In this document: piece after piece, positions 35,323 to 43,612 of the stretch | Layout: each line of letters begins with the position of its first letter | Position numbering within the stretch: the stretch's first letter is position 1 | Assembly (NCBI RefSeq): GCF_029581395.1 | Contig: NZ_CP121115.1 | Location: 372,001-436,000 of the forward strand | Length of the DNA stretch: 64,000 nucleotides | Direction of reading: 5' to 3' | DNA from: Roseinatronobacter sp. S2 | Lineage (GTDB): Bacteria; Pseudomonadota; Alphaproteobacteria; Rhodobacterales; Rhodobacteraceae | Notes under the pieces: model-generated | Told to the model about the DNA's origin: nothing | Seen by the model: the letters and a program-made list of their open reading frames with translations, nothing else | Databases searched by the model: none | Program-made: the position numbers and the translations under genes

Positions 35323-36513
35323 ATGCAAACACTTTATCCAAGCCTGCTCCGGGATCTGGCGGCCATCGACGCCCCGCTTTGTGTCAGCCTTTATATGGAA
35401 ATGTCAGCGGGCGGCGGCGAGCATGATCACATTCGCATCGCGCTCAAGAACGCGAAATCAGATGCCAAGAAAGCCATCGCAGCGGCAGATGCTGATGCTG
35501 CTGTGGTTTCTGCCGTAGAGCAGCGCTTGCAGGCATTGGGTTATCACGATGTCGCCGGTGGCCATGACCGTCGTGTTGCGGCATTCATCTCGCCTGATCT
35601 GACGCAGGTGGTTGACGCGCGTTTCACGGAAACCAGCGTTCATGTCGGCACGCGGTTTCGACTGGCCCCACTGCTGGACGATCTGGCGCAGACGCCCGAT
35701 CACGCCGTGCTTGTCGTCGACCGCGACCGGGCGTGCCTCTACCAAACTGTCGGCGGGGCGCTTACCGAGCAGGATGTGCCTGACCTGCCCGCCTCTCTGG
35801 CTGATGTCAGCAAGTTCACCGATCAGCAAGAGAAGGGAAACATCCACGGGCGCGAAGATTCCGGTATTCCTGCATCATACCGTGGTGGCGTGATGAGTCC
35901 GTCAGGGCCTGCTGGGCCGTCGGGTGTCCCGCATCACAGCATGGGCGGCCATGACTGGCGCGAAGACCATGAAGAGGATCTGCGCAGCTACGCCAATCTT
36001 GTCATCAACGCCGTCCAGCACCATCTTAGCGGCACAAACACGCCTCTCGTTGTTGTTGCAGACCAGCGGCTACACGGGATGATCCGCTCAAGCACCGGAT
36101 ATCCCTTCCTTGTCGAGGAGGGGGTTACGCAGCATCCCGACACTCTCAATCAGGAACAGCTGCGCGATGCAGCGGCTGAATGCCTTCGCCACCAGATCGA
36201 GAAACGGCGCGCGGCGGCGTGGGATAAGGTGGCGATGTCACTGGGGCGCGGCGATCGCGAAGCCAGCGACGACCCTGCCGAAATTGTGTCGGCCGCCGCC
36301 GCCGGCCGTGTTGCACATATTTTCGCGCGAAGTGGCGGATCACTTCCCGGTCGCTTCGACGCTGCGACCCTGACTGCCCAACTCGACGCCGATGGTCGAG
36401 ACGACCTGATCGATTGCGCCATCGTCGAAACCCTTCGAAACGGTGGTGAGGTCTTCCCGCTAGGAGAGCGTGGCGGCGAGGAAACGCACATTGCTGCATC
36501 GTTCCGCTATTAG
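35323..36513 (+). CDS. baeRF-family protein (bacterial relative of archaeo-eukaryotic release factor)
   Basis: 396-residue cytoplasmic protein resembling the baeRF3-like group: an N-terminal domain beginning LLRDLAAIDAPLCVSLYMEM, a central domain with VLVVDRDRACLY and YANLVINAVQHHL, and a C-terminal domain ending DCAIVETLRNGGEVFPLGE, which corresponds to the last eRF1 domain. Such proteins are thought to act on ribosomes, perhaps in rescue or hibernation; direct proof is limited. Here it has its own EcfG-type promoter, so it would be made under stress. Confidence 0.75.
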   Translation: MQTLYPSLLRDLAAIDAPLCVSLYMEMSAGGGEHDHIRIALKNAKSDAKKAIAAADADAAVVSAVEQRLQALGYHDVAGGHDRRVAAFISPDLTQVVDARFTETSVHVGTRFRLAPLLDDLAQTPDHAVLVVDRDRACLYQTVGGALTEQDVPDLPASLADVSKFTDQQEKGNIHGREDSGIPASYRGGVMSPSGPAGPSGVPHHSMGGHDWREDHEEDLRSYANLVINAVQHHLSGTNTPLVVVADQRLHGMIRSSTGYPFLVEEGVTQHPDTLNQEQLRDAAAECLRHQIEKRRAAAWDKVAMSLGRGDREASDDPAEIVSAAAAGRVAHIFARSGGSLPGRFDAATLTAQLDADGRDDLIDCAIVETLRNGGEVFPLGERGGEETHIAASFRY

Positions 36514-36547
36514 GCAAGTCATGTGTGGCTGCCTGTCCCTGCGCGGG

Positions 36548-37717
36548 TTATCTGGGCGTGTCCCTGACGTGGCGATTGCGCAGCACAAGCGCCGTGAGGA
36601 TTGGCAGCGTGGCGGTGCCAAGAAGCATCGCCCCGGCCCCGAAAGCGTCGGACGCAACACCAGCCAAAGCCGGACCCAGCACGCTGCCCGCGGCGGCAGC
36701 AAGCAATGCTGCTGTGAAGCTGAGCGACGGCAACGCGGGGAAAAGACGCTCCGACCAGAAAGCCAGAACCGCACTTGTCATCATGACATGCACCCCTTGA
36801 AGGCCGGATGAAACCGCCAACCCCATCCAGTTGTCCGGAAAGATTGCTGCGACAGACACAGAGATTGCACCCGCCAGCATCAGCAGTCGAAGAAGCACAG
36901 GCAACCCGATCCTGTCCCTGACACGCCCGGTCAGCAGGCCAGTGAGGCCAAAAAGCCCGTAGCATATGTAGACAAAGGCGGGTGTGGCGTTAACGGGAAT
37001 ACCGCGCATCCCCCCTGAGTTGACCATGTGATCCGCCGCGAATGCGATAAACACCGCCGAAGTCGTCCCATAGGCGAAACCGATGGCAAAGAGTGGGATC
37101 GCCGGCGGGTGGATCAGATCTTTCCACCCATCCCGAGGGCCGCCGCCTGCATTCTTGTCGATCCTGCAAAAGGCCGCCCAGTTGCCCACAAGCGCAACCG
37201 CGCTCGCAGCGGCGAAGAAGGCCCAGCACAGCCGCCAAGAGATACCAAGCAGCACCATGACAAGGGCAGCAAGGCCTGCCAGTGCGATACCAATACCGGT
37301 GCCGGTGCTGACAACCGACAGCGCCGCGGGCCGGTTCTGGTCGCTGACATATCGGTGTATTGCATTGTTGAACGGCGTCCATGCCAGTCCCGCGCTCGAT
37401 GCAGCGGTAAAGACGCCAAGCGCCAGAACAGGCAGGTTCGGCGCAAGGGCCACGAGGCCCATACCAAAAGTGGCGGCGGCCAGACCGGACAGCACCGGCA
37501 ATCCCGGCCCGCGTCGGTCGAGCAAGGCCTGCGCGATCAGTAACCCGATCAGGAAACCAAAGAATCCAAGGCTGGACACGAACCCGACCGCAGAGGATGA
37601 CATGGAAAAAGCCGACCTGAATTCAGGCACGAACAGGCCAAACCCCATCCGGGCTGGCCCGAAACCAATAGCGGTTGCGGCGAAGCCCGCCGCAGACAGG
37701 CTCCAGAAATATCTCAT
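36548..37717 (-). CDS. MFS transporter (YbfB-like)
   Basis: 389-residue major facilitator with 12 predicted helices. It has the loop-2 region LLDRRGPGLPVLSG between helices 2 and 3 and no fused domain. The ATG at 37717 is preceded by AAAGG; the longer frame to 37750 would run over the promoter. Substrate unknown; the closest family is the YbfB/YjiJ type. A minus-strand EcfG-type site with 18-nt spacing lies 25 nt upstream, divergent from the plus-strand site at 37852. Confidence 0.83.
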   Translation of the reverse strand: MRYFWSLSAAGFAATAIGFGPARMGFGLFVPEFRSAFSMSSSAVGFVSSLGFFGFLIGLLIAQALLDRRGPGLPVLSGLAAATFGMGLVALAPNLPVLALGVFTAASSAGLAWTPFNNAIHRYVSDQNRPAALSVVSTGTGIGIALAGLAALVMVLLGISWRLCWAFFAAASAVALVGNWAAFCRIDKNAGGGPRDGWKDLIHPPAIPLFAIGFAYGTTSAVFIAFAADHMVNSGGMRGIPVNATPAFVYICYGLFGLTGLLTGRVRDRIGLPVLLRLLMLAGAISVSVAAIFPDNWMGLAVSSGLQGVHVMMTSAVLAFWSERLFPALPSLSFTAALLAAAAGSVLGPALAGVASDAFGAGAMLLGTATLPILTALVLRNRHVRDTPR

Positions 37718-37742
37718 GCCACTGCCCTTTCTGCGGGCTCCC

Positions 37743-37768
37743 AACTGCATCGCTGCAAGATTGGTTCC
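37743..37768 (-). promoter_or_regulatory. EcfG-type promoter of the MFS gene
   Basis: Minus strand: GGAAC (37768-37764), 18-nt spacer, GTT (37745-37743); 25 nt before the start at 37717. Confidence 0.6.
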
Positions 37769-37851
37769 GCCGCTGCCCGCTTCAGTGGCGTGCGCGTCAT
37801 TATTCGGGCCGGAATATCTGCGGGGGCACTGCGCATGGCATCAGGTAAGGG

Positions 37852-37876
37852 GGAACAACAGGGCGGGTTCCGGGTT
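37852..37876 (+). promoter_or_regulatory. EcfG-type promoter of the small gene at 37905
   Basis: GGAAC (37852-37856), 17-nt spacer, GTT (37874-37876); 28 nt before the ATG. Confidence 0.75.
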
Positions 37877-37904
37877 AGGTCGTTCAAAAGCGAAGGATCC
37901 CAAG

Positions 37905-38078
37905 ATGACCAAGAAACCCAAACCCTCCCGCGGCATGCCTCGCAGCCTGCTTTATGCAATGATCCCGGGTGGTTTCCTGTTGCTTGTCCTTATCATGGTA
38001 TTGGCCGGGCAATCGAGAGACGAAGCCGAGGAAGAGCCCGCCACTGTGGTCGAGCAACCTACCGGGGCTCAAAATTAG
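37905..38078 (+). CDS. Small single-pass membrane protein, stress-regulated
   Basis: 57-residue protein: basic N-terminus (TKKPKPSRGMPRS), one membrane helix (about residues 17-36: YAMIPGGFLLLVLIMVLAG), then an acidic tail. No known domain. AAGGA precedes the ATG. The EcfG-type site 28 nt upstream and the ribosome site support it as a real gene despite its size. The following 38079-38378 holds no gene that I can support. Confidence 0.68.
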   Translation: MTKKPKPSRGMPRSLLYAMIPGGFLLLVLIMVLAGQSRDEAEEEPATVVEQPTGAQN

Positions 38079-38378
38079 CGCTGCCGCAGATTCGCTTACA
38101 GTCGAAATGACCTTTTCGAGAATATGTTGCGGAAAAGCGGGATCCCGTTTCCGCTGCGTGAATATGCACCGCTATAGGGTTTGTGTCGGGCGTGTAACCA
38201 AGCCCGCACGGAATTCGGGCACCGACCTGCAAGTCCGGTATGTCGCCATACGCGTTGCAACAAAAGCAGAGGCTTCGCAGAACCAAGCACGTCCGCGCAA
38301 GCGCCTTATACAGCGCATCATCCCCATCGCTTGTTTTTTTCCCCTTTCTGTCAAAGTGGTGAATGCGCGCATCGGGCT

Positions 38379-38403
38379 GGAACAAAACCGCAGGTCCGCT
38401 GTT
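38379..38403 (+). promoter_or_regulatory. EcfG-type promoter of the two-PRC-barrel gene
   Basis: GGAAC (38379-38383), 17-nt spacer, GTT (38401-38403); 70 nt before the ATG at 38474. Confidence 0.75.
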
Positions 38404-38473
38404 GGGAGGGCACGAAGACTGTCCCCGAACGCGAAGGGGACGGAATTTGAATTGTGAATCAGGAGGTTCAGAA

Positions 38474-39463
38474 ATGAAACGACTTATCACGACCACTGCA
38501 CTCGCACTTATCATGGCGGGACCCGCAGTCGCACAGACCACCGAGGGCCAGCAAGATGGCACTCAGGCAGGGCAACCAGACGCGCAATCCGGCTTGGATG
38601 GCGTCCATCAGGGTGCCATGCAGCATGGCGACCTTCTTGCCAGCGAGCTGATGGATGCGCAGATATTTGCGCCCGCACAGGGGCAGCAACAAGGCCAGCA
38701 GGACCAGCAAGGTTTGCAAGATCAGCAGGGCCAGTTCGGCAGCCGCTGGGCAGAGCCGATGGGTGCCGAACAGCTTGAAGGCATGGAAAACATCGGCACT
38801 GTCAACGACCTGTTGCTGGATGAACAAGGCAGCGTTCAGGCTGTTCTGGTCGATGTGGGCGGGTTCCTAGGAATGGGCGCCCGGCAAGTTGCCATCGGGC
38901 TGGATCAGGTTAGCTTTGTCACCGACCCAGACGACGCAACACAGGTTTCCATCGTAACCACGATGGGGGCTGATACGCTTGAAGATGCGCCGGAGTTTGA
39001 CCAGACAGCGCAGCAAGACCGTGGCATGCAGCAGGATGGTGTTCAGCAAGAGGGCACTTTGCAAGATGATGCTTCGCAACAGGACATGCAGCAACAAGAC
39101 GCGCAGCAGCAGGATGAATGGCGCGGTGACCGCGAAAGTCTGATGGCGCCGGATATCCAGCGCGACGGCTACCAGCAAGCGCAAGCCAACGAGATTTCGG
39201 CCGACGACCTGCTTGATGCCAATCTTTATGACGTGAACGACAACAATGTCGGCAATGTCACGGATGTCGTGCTTGGCCCGGAAGGCGAGGCGCAATACAT
39301 CGTTGCAGATGTCGGCGGCTTCCTTGGCCTTGGCGCGCATACTGTGGCCATCGGCTTTGATGAACTGTCGGTTATGCACGACGAAGGCATGGCGGATTTG
39401 CGCATCTATGTTGATGTCACAGAGGACACGCTAAGCACAATGCCGGAATATGGCGGCAACTGA
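38474..39463 (+). CDS. Exported protein with two PRC-barrel domains and Gln-rich linkers
   Basis: 329-residue protein with a signal peptide (residues 1-20, ending AVAQ). Two PRC-barrel domains lie at about residues 50-170 and 260-325. Each ends with VDVGGFLGMGAR or VADVGGFLGLGAH, and they are joined by glutamine/aspartate-rich stretches (QQQGQQDQQG, QQDMQQQDAQQQ). PRC-barrel proteins of this exported type are common in stress-resistant alphaproteobacteria; the role is unknown. AGGAGG precedes the ATG. A strong terminator follows at 39550. Confidence 0.85.
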   Translation: MKRLITTTALALIMAGPAVAQTTEGQQDGTQAGQPDAQSGLDGVHQGAMQHGDLLASELMDAQIFAPAQGQQQGQQDQQGLQDQQGQFGSRWAEPMGAEQLEGMENIGTVNDLLLDEQGSVQAVLVDVGGFLGMGARQVAIGLDQVSFVTDPDDATQVSIVTTMGADTLEDAPEFDQTAQQDRGMQQDGVQQEGTLQDDASQQDMQQQDAQQQDEWRGDRESLMAPDIQRDGYQQAQANEISADDLLDANLYDVNDNNVGNVTDVVLGPEGEAQYIVADVGGFLGLGAHTVAIGFDELSVMHDEGMADLRIYVDVTEDTLSTMPEYGGN

Positions 39464-39549
39464 GTCAGGAGCTGCCTGATCTGGCCACGCGGCGGCATCT
39501 GTGTTTCCCTCCCTCGTGGGTGCCGTGCGCCAAACCACAGCTCCGGATG

Positions 39550-39577
39550 CACCGGGCGGTCCTATGGCCGCCCGGTG
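39550..39577 (+). terminator. Rho-independent terminator after the two-PRC-barrel gene
   Basis: CACCGGGCGG (39550-39559) pairs perfectly with CCGCCCGGTG (39568-39577) around an 8-base loop, followed by TCTTTGTTT. The remainder of the 39464-39849 gap has no gene that I can support. Confidence 0.85.
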
Positions 39578-39849
39578 TCTTTGTTTGCGCACCTGAATAT
39601 TGCACGGGCCGGCATATGCCCGGAAAGTGTTGGCCTGTATGCCGCAACACCGGAACATTCGTCGCGCCGAAAAGTTATTGGTCAGAACGGCGGCGTGTGT
39701 GTCAACCGGACGTGACGGCATGAGGCACAGGACTGGTTTTTCCGGTTTCCCACCTGGCCAATGGATCGGCACCACCCTCTGTCCCGTCCACGCGTTGCCG
39801 TTCGTCCGCCTTTCTGTGGCCAATCGGTGTTTGGGCATGGCGCCCCCCC

Positions 39850-40467
39850 TCATTGCTTGGGGTTGTCACGCAACAGGTCGTTGAATGCGGTGTGAATGTG
39901 ACGTGGGCGGATTTGACGTGTCAGCAGACTCTGTGGAACAAAGTGGGTGTGGCCGTTCTTATACTCGGCGTTGAATGTCTTACTTGCGCCCACCACACGC
40001 TCCCCCTGCCCCGAGATTGCGACAACAGTGACCGTCACATGTTCAATCTTGTCGGTGGACCATTCCTGTCCCAGCCTGATCCAGGTTCGTCTGACCACAT
40101 CGGCCAGTGACCCAATGTCGACCGTCTGACCGGGGTGCAGGGTTCCGCGGTTGGTACGTGCCAGCGGGTCTTCGATGTCATTTTGATCGATCTCCTCGCG
40201 TTCTGTTACGATCACCCGCGCAGAATACCCGTTGTCGAACAGTTCTGCGGCGATCCCCTGCACATATAGCGGGTTTGAACTGAGGTTGGTGACAAGGCAG
40301 CGGGAGCGCTCGCCATCCGCCGCGCCGATATCAATATGGATCACGCTTCGCGACTGCCGCAGGTGGTTGACCAGAAATATCTGTAGATAGGCGGCCCAGA
40401 TCACCACAAGAAGCCCGTTCAGCAAGACGTTCAGAATTTCGGCATGTTGCGCAAGGTACTGGAGCAT
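39850..40467 (-). CDS. Membrane-anchored protein of unknown function
   Basis: 205-residue protein from the ATG at 40467: one N-terminal membrane helix (about residues 10-33: ILNVLLNGLLVVIWAAYLQI) and a soluble domain of about 165 residues with VIHIDIGAADGERSRCLVTN. I recognise no family. No clear Shine-Dalgarno is seen, so the start is uncertain (an in-frame TTG at 40506 is possible). A minus-strand EcfG-type site lies 150 nt upstream, placing it in the stress regulon by position, divergent from ecfG. Confidence 0.65.
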   Translation of the reverse strand: MLQYLAQHAEILNVLLNGLLVVIWAAYLQIFLVNHLRQSRSVIHIDIGAADGERSRCLVTNLSSNPLYVQGIAAELFDNGYSARVIVTEREEIDQNDIEDPLARTNRGTLHPGQTVDIGSLADVVRRTWIRLGQEWSTDKIEHVTVTVVAISGQGERVVGASKTFNAEYKNGHTHFVPQSLLTRQIRPRHIHTAFNDLLRDNPKQ

Positions 40468-40617
40468 GTTGTTTGTCGGGCCTCGGTGGTTGGCTGTGCC
40501 GCGCAACCATCAACTGGATATGTTGCGGGTTTGCGCAGCCAGCGTTTTTGGGCTTTGCGTCGTGATGATCATCACGTCAGCGATCTGCAAAAATGATGTG
40601 GCCTTAGCCGTCCCTTC

Positions 40618-40642
40618 AACACTCGCTTGCGGAAGATGTTCC
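40618..40642 (-). promoter_or_regulatory. EcfG-type promoter towards the gene at 39850-40467
   Basis: Minus strand: GGAAC (40642-40638), 17-nt spacer, GTT (40620-40618); 150 nt before the start at 40467. The 40468-40870 gap holds this site, the ecfG site and no gene. Confidence 0.6.
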
Positions 40643-40795
40643 TCGCACATGTCCCCGCGTCCTGCGCCTCAGGCAATAAATCGCCGCGCAGGCAGGGCGA
40701 GTATTCCGACGGGACAAGTATGCTGGCCGAAGTCCAATACCCTATCCGACCCTCAGCGAATTCCCGCTTAAGTTGTAATTCCCGACCCATAACAC

Positions 40796-40820
40796 GGAAC
40801 CGTCTGCGTGAAATTGTGTT
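40796..40820 (+). promoter_or_regulatory. EcfG-type promoter in front of ecfG (autoregulation)
   Basis: GGAAC (40796-40800), 17-nt spacer, GTT (40818-40820); 50 nt before the sigma-factor ATG at 40871, implying that EcfG drives its own gene. Confidence 0.78.
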
Positions 40821-40870
40821 GAATCCGTTTGCAAGGGCAACATTCGATAAAACGGAAAAGAGCTAGCACT

Positions 40871-41440
40871 ATGCCTGATGATCGTCCTCAGACACCCGAC
40901 CCGAACACCGAAGAAGATATTGTGGCACTTATCCCGGCGCTGCGCGCTTTTGCGCGAACATTCTATGCAAATACAAGCGATGCAGACGACCTTGTTCAGG
41001 AAACCCTGACCAAGGCACTGAACAAAATCCATCAGTTCAAGTCCGGGACCAGGCTGAAATCCTGGCTGTTCACCATTATGCGCAATACCTATTGCACCCG
41101 GTTCAAGATCGCCACACGAGAACCGCCGGGAAAGCTGGATTGTGTCGCCGGTCAGGTTGGCAGCCCGCCAAGTCAGGAATGGTCGATACGCAAACGCGAG
41201 CTTTGGGAAGCGATCCACCGGTTGCCCCGCGCTCAGCGCGAGGTGATTGTAATGATCGGCGTTCTGGGCATGAGTTACAAGGAAACGGCTGATATATGCG
41301 GGTGCGAAATCGGTACGGTGAAAAGCCGCCTGAACCGCGCGCGGCTGCAATTGCTCAACGATCTGGGCGAGCAGACCCCAAGTGGCAGCACCAGCGACGT
41401 GACTACGCCTGTCTCTGCCGACATTCCACTTACGAGATAA
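40871..41440 (+). CDS. ecfG: General stress response sigma factor EcfG
   Basis: 189-residue ECF sigma factor of the EcfG (ECF15) type, which directs RNA polymerase to GGAAC/GTT promoters in alphaproteobacterial stress responses. Sigma-2 spans about residues 17-82 (DADDLVQETLTKAL; WLFTIMRNTY), with an EcfG-like linker, and sigma-4 about 108-162 (LPRAQREVIVMIGVLGMSY; KSRLNRAR). The start at 40871 gives the usual length; AAAGAG lies upstream. NepR-like genes are 6 kb and 7 kb away and no phyR is present, unlike the usual compact phyR-nepR-ecfG locus. Confidence 0.88.
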   Translation: MPDDRPQTPDPNTEEDIVALIPALRAFARTFYANTSDADDLVQETLTKALNKIHQFKSGTRLKSWLFTIMRNTYCTRFKIATREPPGKLDCVAGQVGSPPSQEWSIRKRELWEAIHRLPRAQREVIVMIGVLGMSYKETADICGCEIGTVKSRLNRARLQLLNDLGEQTPSGSTSDVTTPVSADIPLTR

Positions 41441-41516
41441 GCGCGGCCCGGTTACGGGCGTGGCCTGAAAAACCCGGCTGCCGTTCCTTGCTCAACGTCC
41501 AATCAAGGAGGGCTTT

Positions 41517-43010
41517 ATGAATCTTCTGGTCATTCTTGGTCACCCCCGCATTGATAGTCTGTGTGGCGCATTGGCTGCGGCCTATGCCACCGGCGCGAAA
41601 AGCGCGGGTTGCACCGTGCAGACGCTTGAACTGGGCGAGATGACGTTCAATCCTGATGTTGAAATCCCCTCACCCACAGATCAGCCGCTGGAGCCGGATC
41701 TGGAACGCGCCCGCGACCTGATCATCTGGGCCGATCATCTGGTATTCGTCTTTCCAAACTGGTGGGGCATGATGCCTGCGCGTTTGAAGGGGTTTCTGGA
41801 CCGTGTTCTTTATCCGGGCTTCGCCTTCCGCGAGGACGGCGGGCATTATTATGGCCTGCTGGCGCCGCGCACGGCTGAATTGCTGATCACCATGGATGTG
41901 CCGCCGCCAATTTACCGCTGGGTGCAGGGTGCACCCGGCCAACGCGCGATGACACGCGCAACACTGGGGTTGTGCGGGATCAAGACACTTGGCGTGCATC
42001 ACTTTTCCCCGCCCGGTCATTCCGAGGCCCCGACCCGCGCCGCATGGGTGACACAGGCGCGCGCATTGGGGGAACGGCTGACTGAGGGGCCGCGCCGCCC
42101 CGTGCGCCGCCGTCTGCACCTGCTGGGGCAATGGTTGCTGGCGGTGCGGCCGCAATTCTTTCCGATGAGTGTGCTTGCCTATACACTGGGGGCATTGTTG
42201 CTGTTGCAGCCGCTGAATGCACTTGCCTTTGGCGCGGGGCTGGTGGCGATGGTCGCACTCAAGGCCGCGACGGTGCTGACCAATGACATCTTTGATCGCG
42301 AAAGTGATGCAGCAAACCGAAACTGGGGGCCGTTTAACGGCGGGGGGCGCAGCCTGCATGAAGGGGTGCTTTCGCTGCGCGATCTTTGGCACGGGGTCTG
42401 GGTGGCGCTGACAGTCTGCGCATTGGCGGCGCTGGTCCTGTTATTCGCGGTGCCCAACCCCGGCGCGGTGGCGCTGGTGCTGGGGGGTCTGATGATTCTG
42501 GCGTTGGGCTACACCCTGCCGCCCATAAAACTGTCGCACAGGGGCTTGGGCGAACTGGATGTGGCGCTGACCCATGGGCCGGGCGTGCTGTTGCTGGGGT
42601 TCGTCGCGCAAGGCGGTGATCTGCTGGCGATAGACGCATGGGCGACGGGGCTGACCATCGGGCTTGCGGTCTTGCCCGCGATCATGCTGGCGAACATCCC
42701 CGACATCACGGCTGATGCGGCGGCGGGCAAGACTACGCTGGCGGTGCGTCTTGGCGCGGCCCGTGTCACGCGGCTGGCGCAGGGTCTGACGGGACTATCA
42801 GCACTGGCGGCACTTACGCTGGCGGTGTTTGTGCCAGCGGTGGGCCTGTTGCTGCCGCTGATCGCTGTCCCCTATGCCGCGTTGCAGGTCTGGATGCTGG
42901 AGCGCTACCGGCGCAAAGGTGCCCCTGTCGGACGCATCGATCTGTTGCTGGTGATGGCGCTAAGCTATGTGGCTTTGTTCGTGCTTCTTCCGCTGATCGG
43001 AGTCTGGTAG
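41517..43010 (+). CDS. Fusion of a flavodoxin-fold quinone reductase and a UbiA-type prenyltransferase
   Basis: 497-residue protein. Residues 1-190 are an NAD(P)H:quinone-reductase-like flavodoxin domain (LVILGHPRIDS; FVFPNWWGMMPARLKGFLDR). Residues 200-497 form a UbiA-superfamily membrane domain with 8-9 helices, the first Asp-rich motif N256-DIFDRES-D264 and a second motif in IPDITADAAAGKTT. UbiA enzymes prenylate aromatic rings such as quinone precursors. The join is in one clean frame with no sign of error. AAGGAGG precedes the ATG, 76 bp after ecfG, so it may be expressed with the sigma factor. The substrate is not known. Confidence 0.85.
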   Translation: MNLLVILGHPRIDSLCGALAAAYATGAKSAGCTVQTLELGEMTFNPDVEIPSPTDQPLEPDLERARDLIIWADHLVFVFPNWWGMMPARLKGFLDRVLYPGFAFREDGGHYYGLLAPRTAELLITMDVPPPIYRWVQGAPGQRAMTRATLGLCGIKTLGVHHFSPPGHSEAPTRAAWVTQARALGERLTEGPRRPVRRRLHLLGQWLLAVRPQFFPMSVLAYTLGALLLLQPLNALAFGAGLVAMVALKAATVLTNDIFDRESDAANRNWGPFNGGGRSLHEGVLSLRDLWHGVWVALTVCALAALVLLFAVPNPGAVALVLGGLMILALGYTLPPIKLSHRGLGELDVALTHGPGVLLLGFVAQGGDLLAIDAWATGLTIGLAVLPAIMLANIPDITADAAAGKTTLAVRLGAARVTRLAQGLTGLSALAALTLAVFVPAVGLLLPLIAVPYAALQVWMLERYRRKGAPVGRIDLLLVMALSYVALFVLLPLIGVW

Positions 43011-43088
43011 CCCATAGTCCTGACCGGTGCCCAAACGCGCCGCTGCCCGCGACAATCGGCAGATTGCGCAGCATTGCCCGACATGCGT

Positions 43089-43113
43089 GGAACACCTGCA
43101 CCTTTGGCTGGTT
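43089..43113 (+). promoter_or_regulatory. EcfG-type promoter of the PRC-barrel gene
   Basis: GGAAC (43089-43093), 17-nt spacer, GTT (43111-43113); 30 nt before the ATG at 43144. Confidence 0.78.
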
Positions 43114-43143
43114 AGGGCGGACACCAACCAAAGGAGCAAACTC

Positions 43144-43542
43144 ATGATCGACGACACAAGCACATCGAGAGTCGCAGCGCAGGACGCGGATACTGACGAA
43201 ACGCGGCGGCTGATTTCCTCCAGCAAGGTCGAGGGCACCAATGTCTACAACCTCGAAGGCGAGCATGTCGGCAGCGTTAACAGCTTCATGGTCGACAAGC
43301 ATTCTGGCAAGGTTTCATATGCAGTGATGTCCTTCGGCGGCTTCCTCGGCATCGGGGAACGCTATCACCCGCTGCCATGGGGCGCGCTGAAATACGATAC
43401 CAATGCTGGCGGCTATATCGTCAACATTACGCGCGAACAGCTTGAGGGCGGCCCCAGCTTTGCCCGCGACGAAGACCCGTGGACCGACCCTGAATATGGT
43501 CGTCGGGTGCACAGTCATTACGGACTTCCTTACAGTATGTGA
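43144..43542 (+). CDS. PRC-barrel domain protein (cytoplasmic)
   Basis: 132-residue protein without a signal peptide. One PRC-barrel (about residues 22-95) has KVEGTNVYNLEGEHVGSVNS and AVMSFGGFLGIGERYHPLPW, and is followed by a charged tail ending DPEYGRRVHSHYGLPYSM. This is a common stress-induced type in alphaproteobacteria, probably an adaptor binding RNA or proteins. AAAGGAG precedes the ATG. Its own EcfG-type promoter is 30 nt upstream and a hairpin follows the stop. Confidence 0.87.
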   Translation: MIDDTSTSRVAAQDADTDETRRLISSSKVEGTNVYNLEGEHVGSVNSFMVDKHSGKVSYAVMSFGGFLGIGERYHPLPWGALKYDTNAGGYIVNITREQLEGGPSFARDEDPWTDPEYGRRVHSHYGLPYSM

Positions 43543-43551
43543 TCCCTTCAT

Positions 43552-43581
43552 CCGTGGCGGCACATCTGAGGGCCGCCACGG
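43552..43581 (+). terminator. Hairpin terminator or attenuator between the PRC gene and the P450
   Basis: CCGTGGCGGC (43552-43561) pairs perfectly with GCCGCCACGG (43572-43581), loop 10 bases, followed by CACCCCTTTT. The short T run suggests partial termination, so some transcripts may continue into the P450 gene 31 bp further on. Confidence 0.7.
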
Positions 43582-43612
43582 CACCCCTTTTGCAGTTGCG
43601 AGAGAAGAGAGA

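Noticed and set aside
37083-38078. 331-codon plus-strand frame ending in the small membrane protein
   Set aside because: Most of it is antisense to the MFS transporter; only the last 57 codons, behind a promoter and ribosome site, are accepted as a gene.
38650-39120. Short CAG/CAA-rich repeats that could suggest a CRISPR-like array
   Set aside because: They are in-frame glutamine codons inside the PRC-barrel gene, with no regular spacer length. No CRISPR array was seen in the window.
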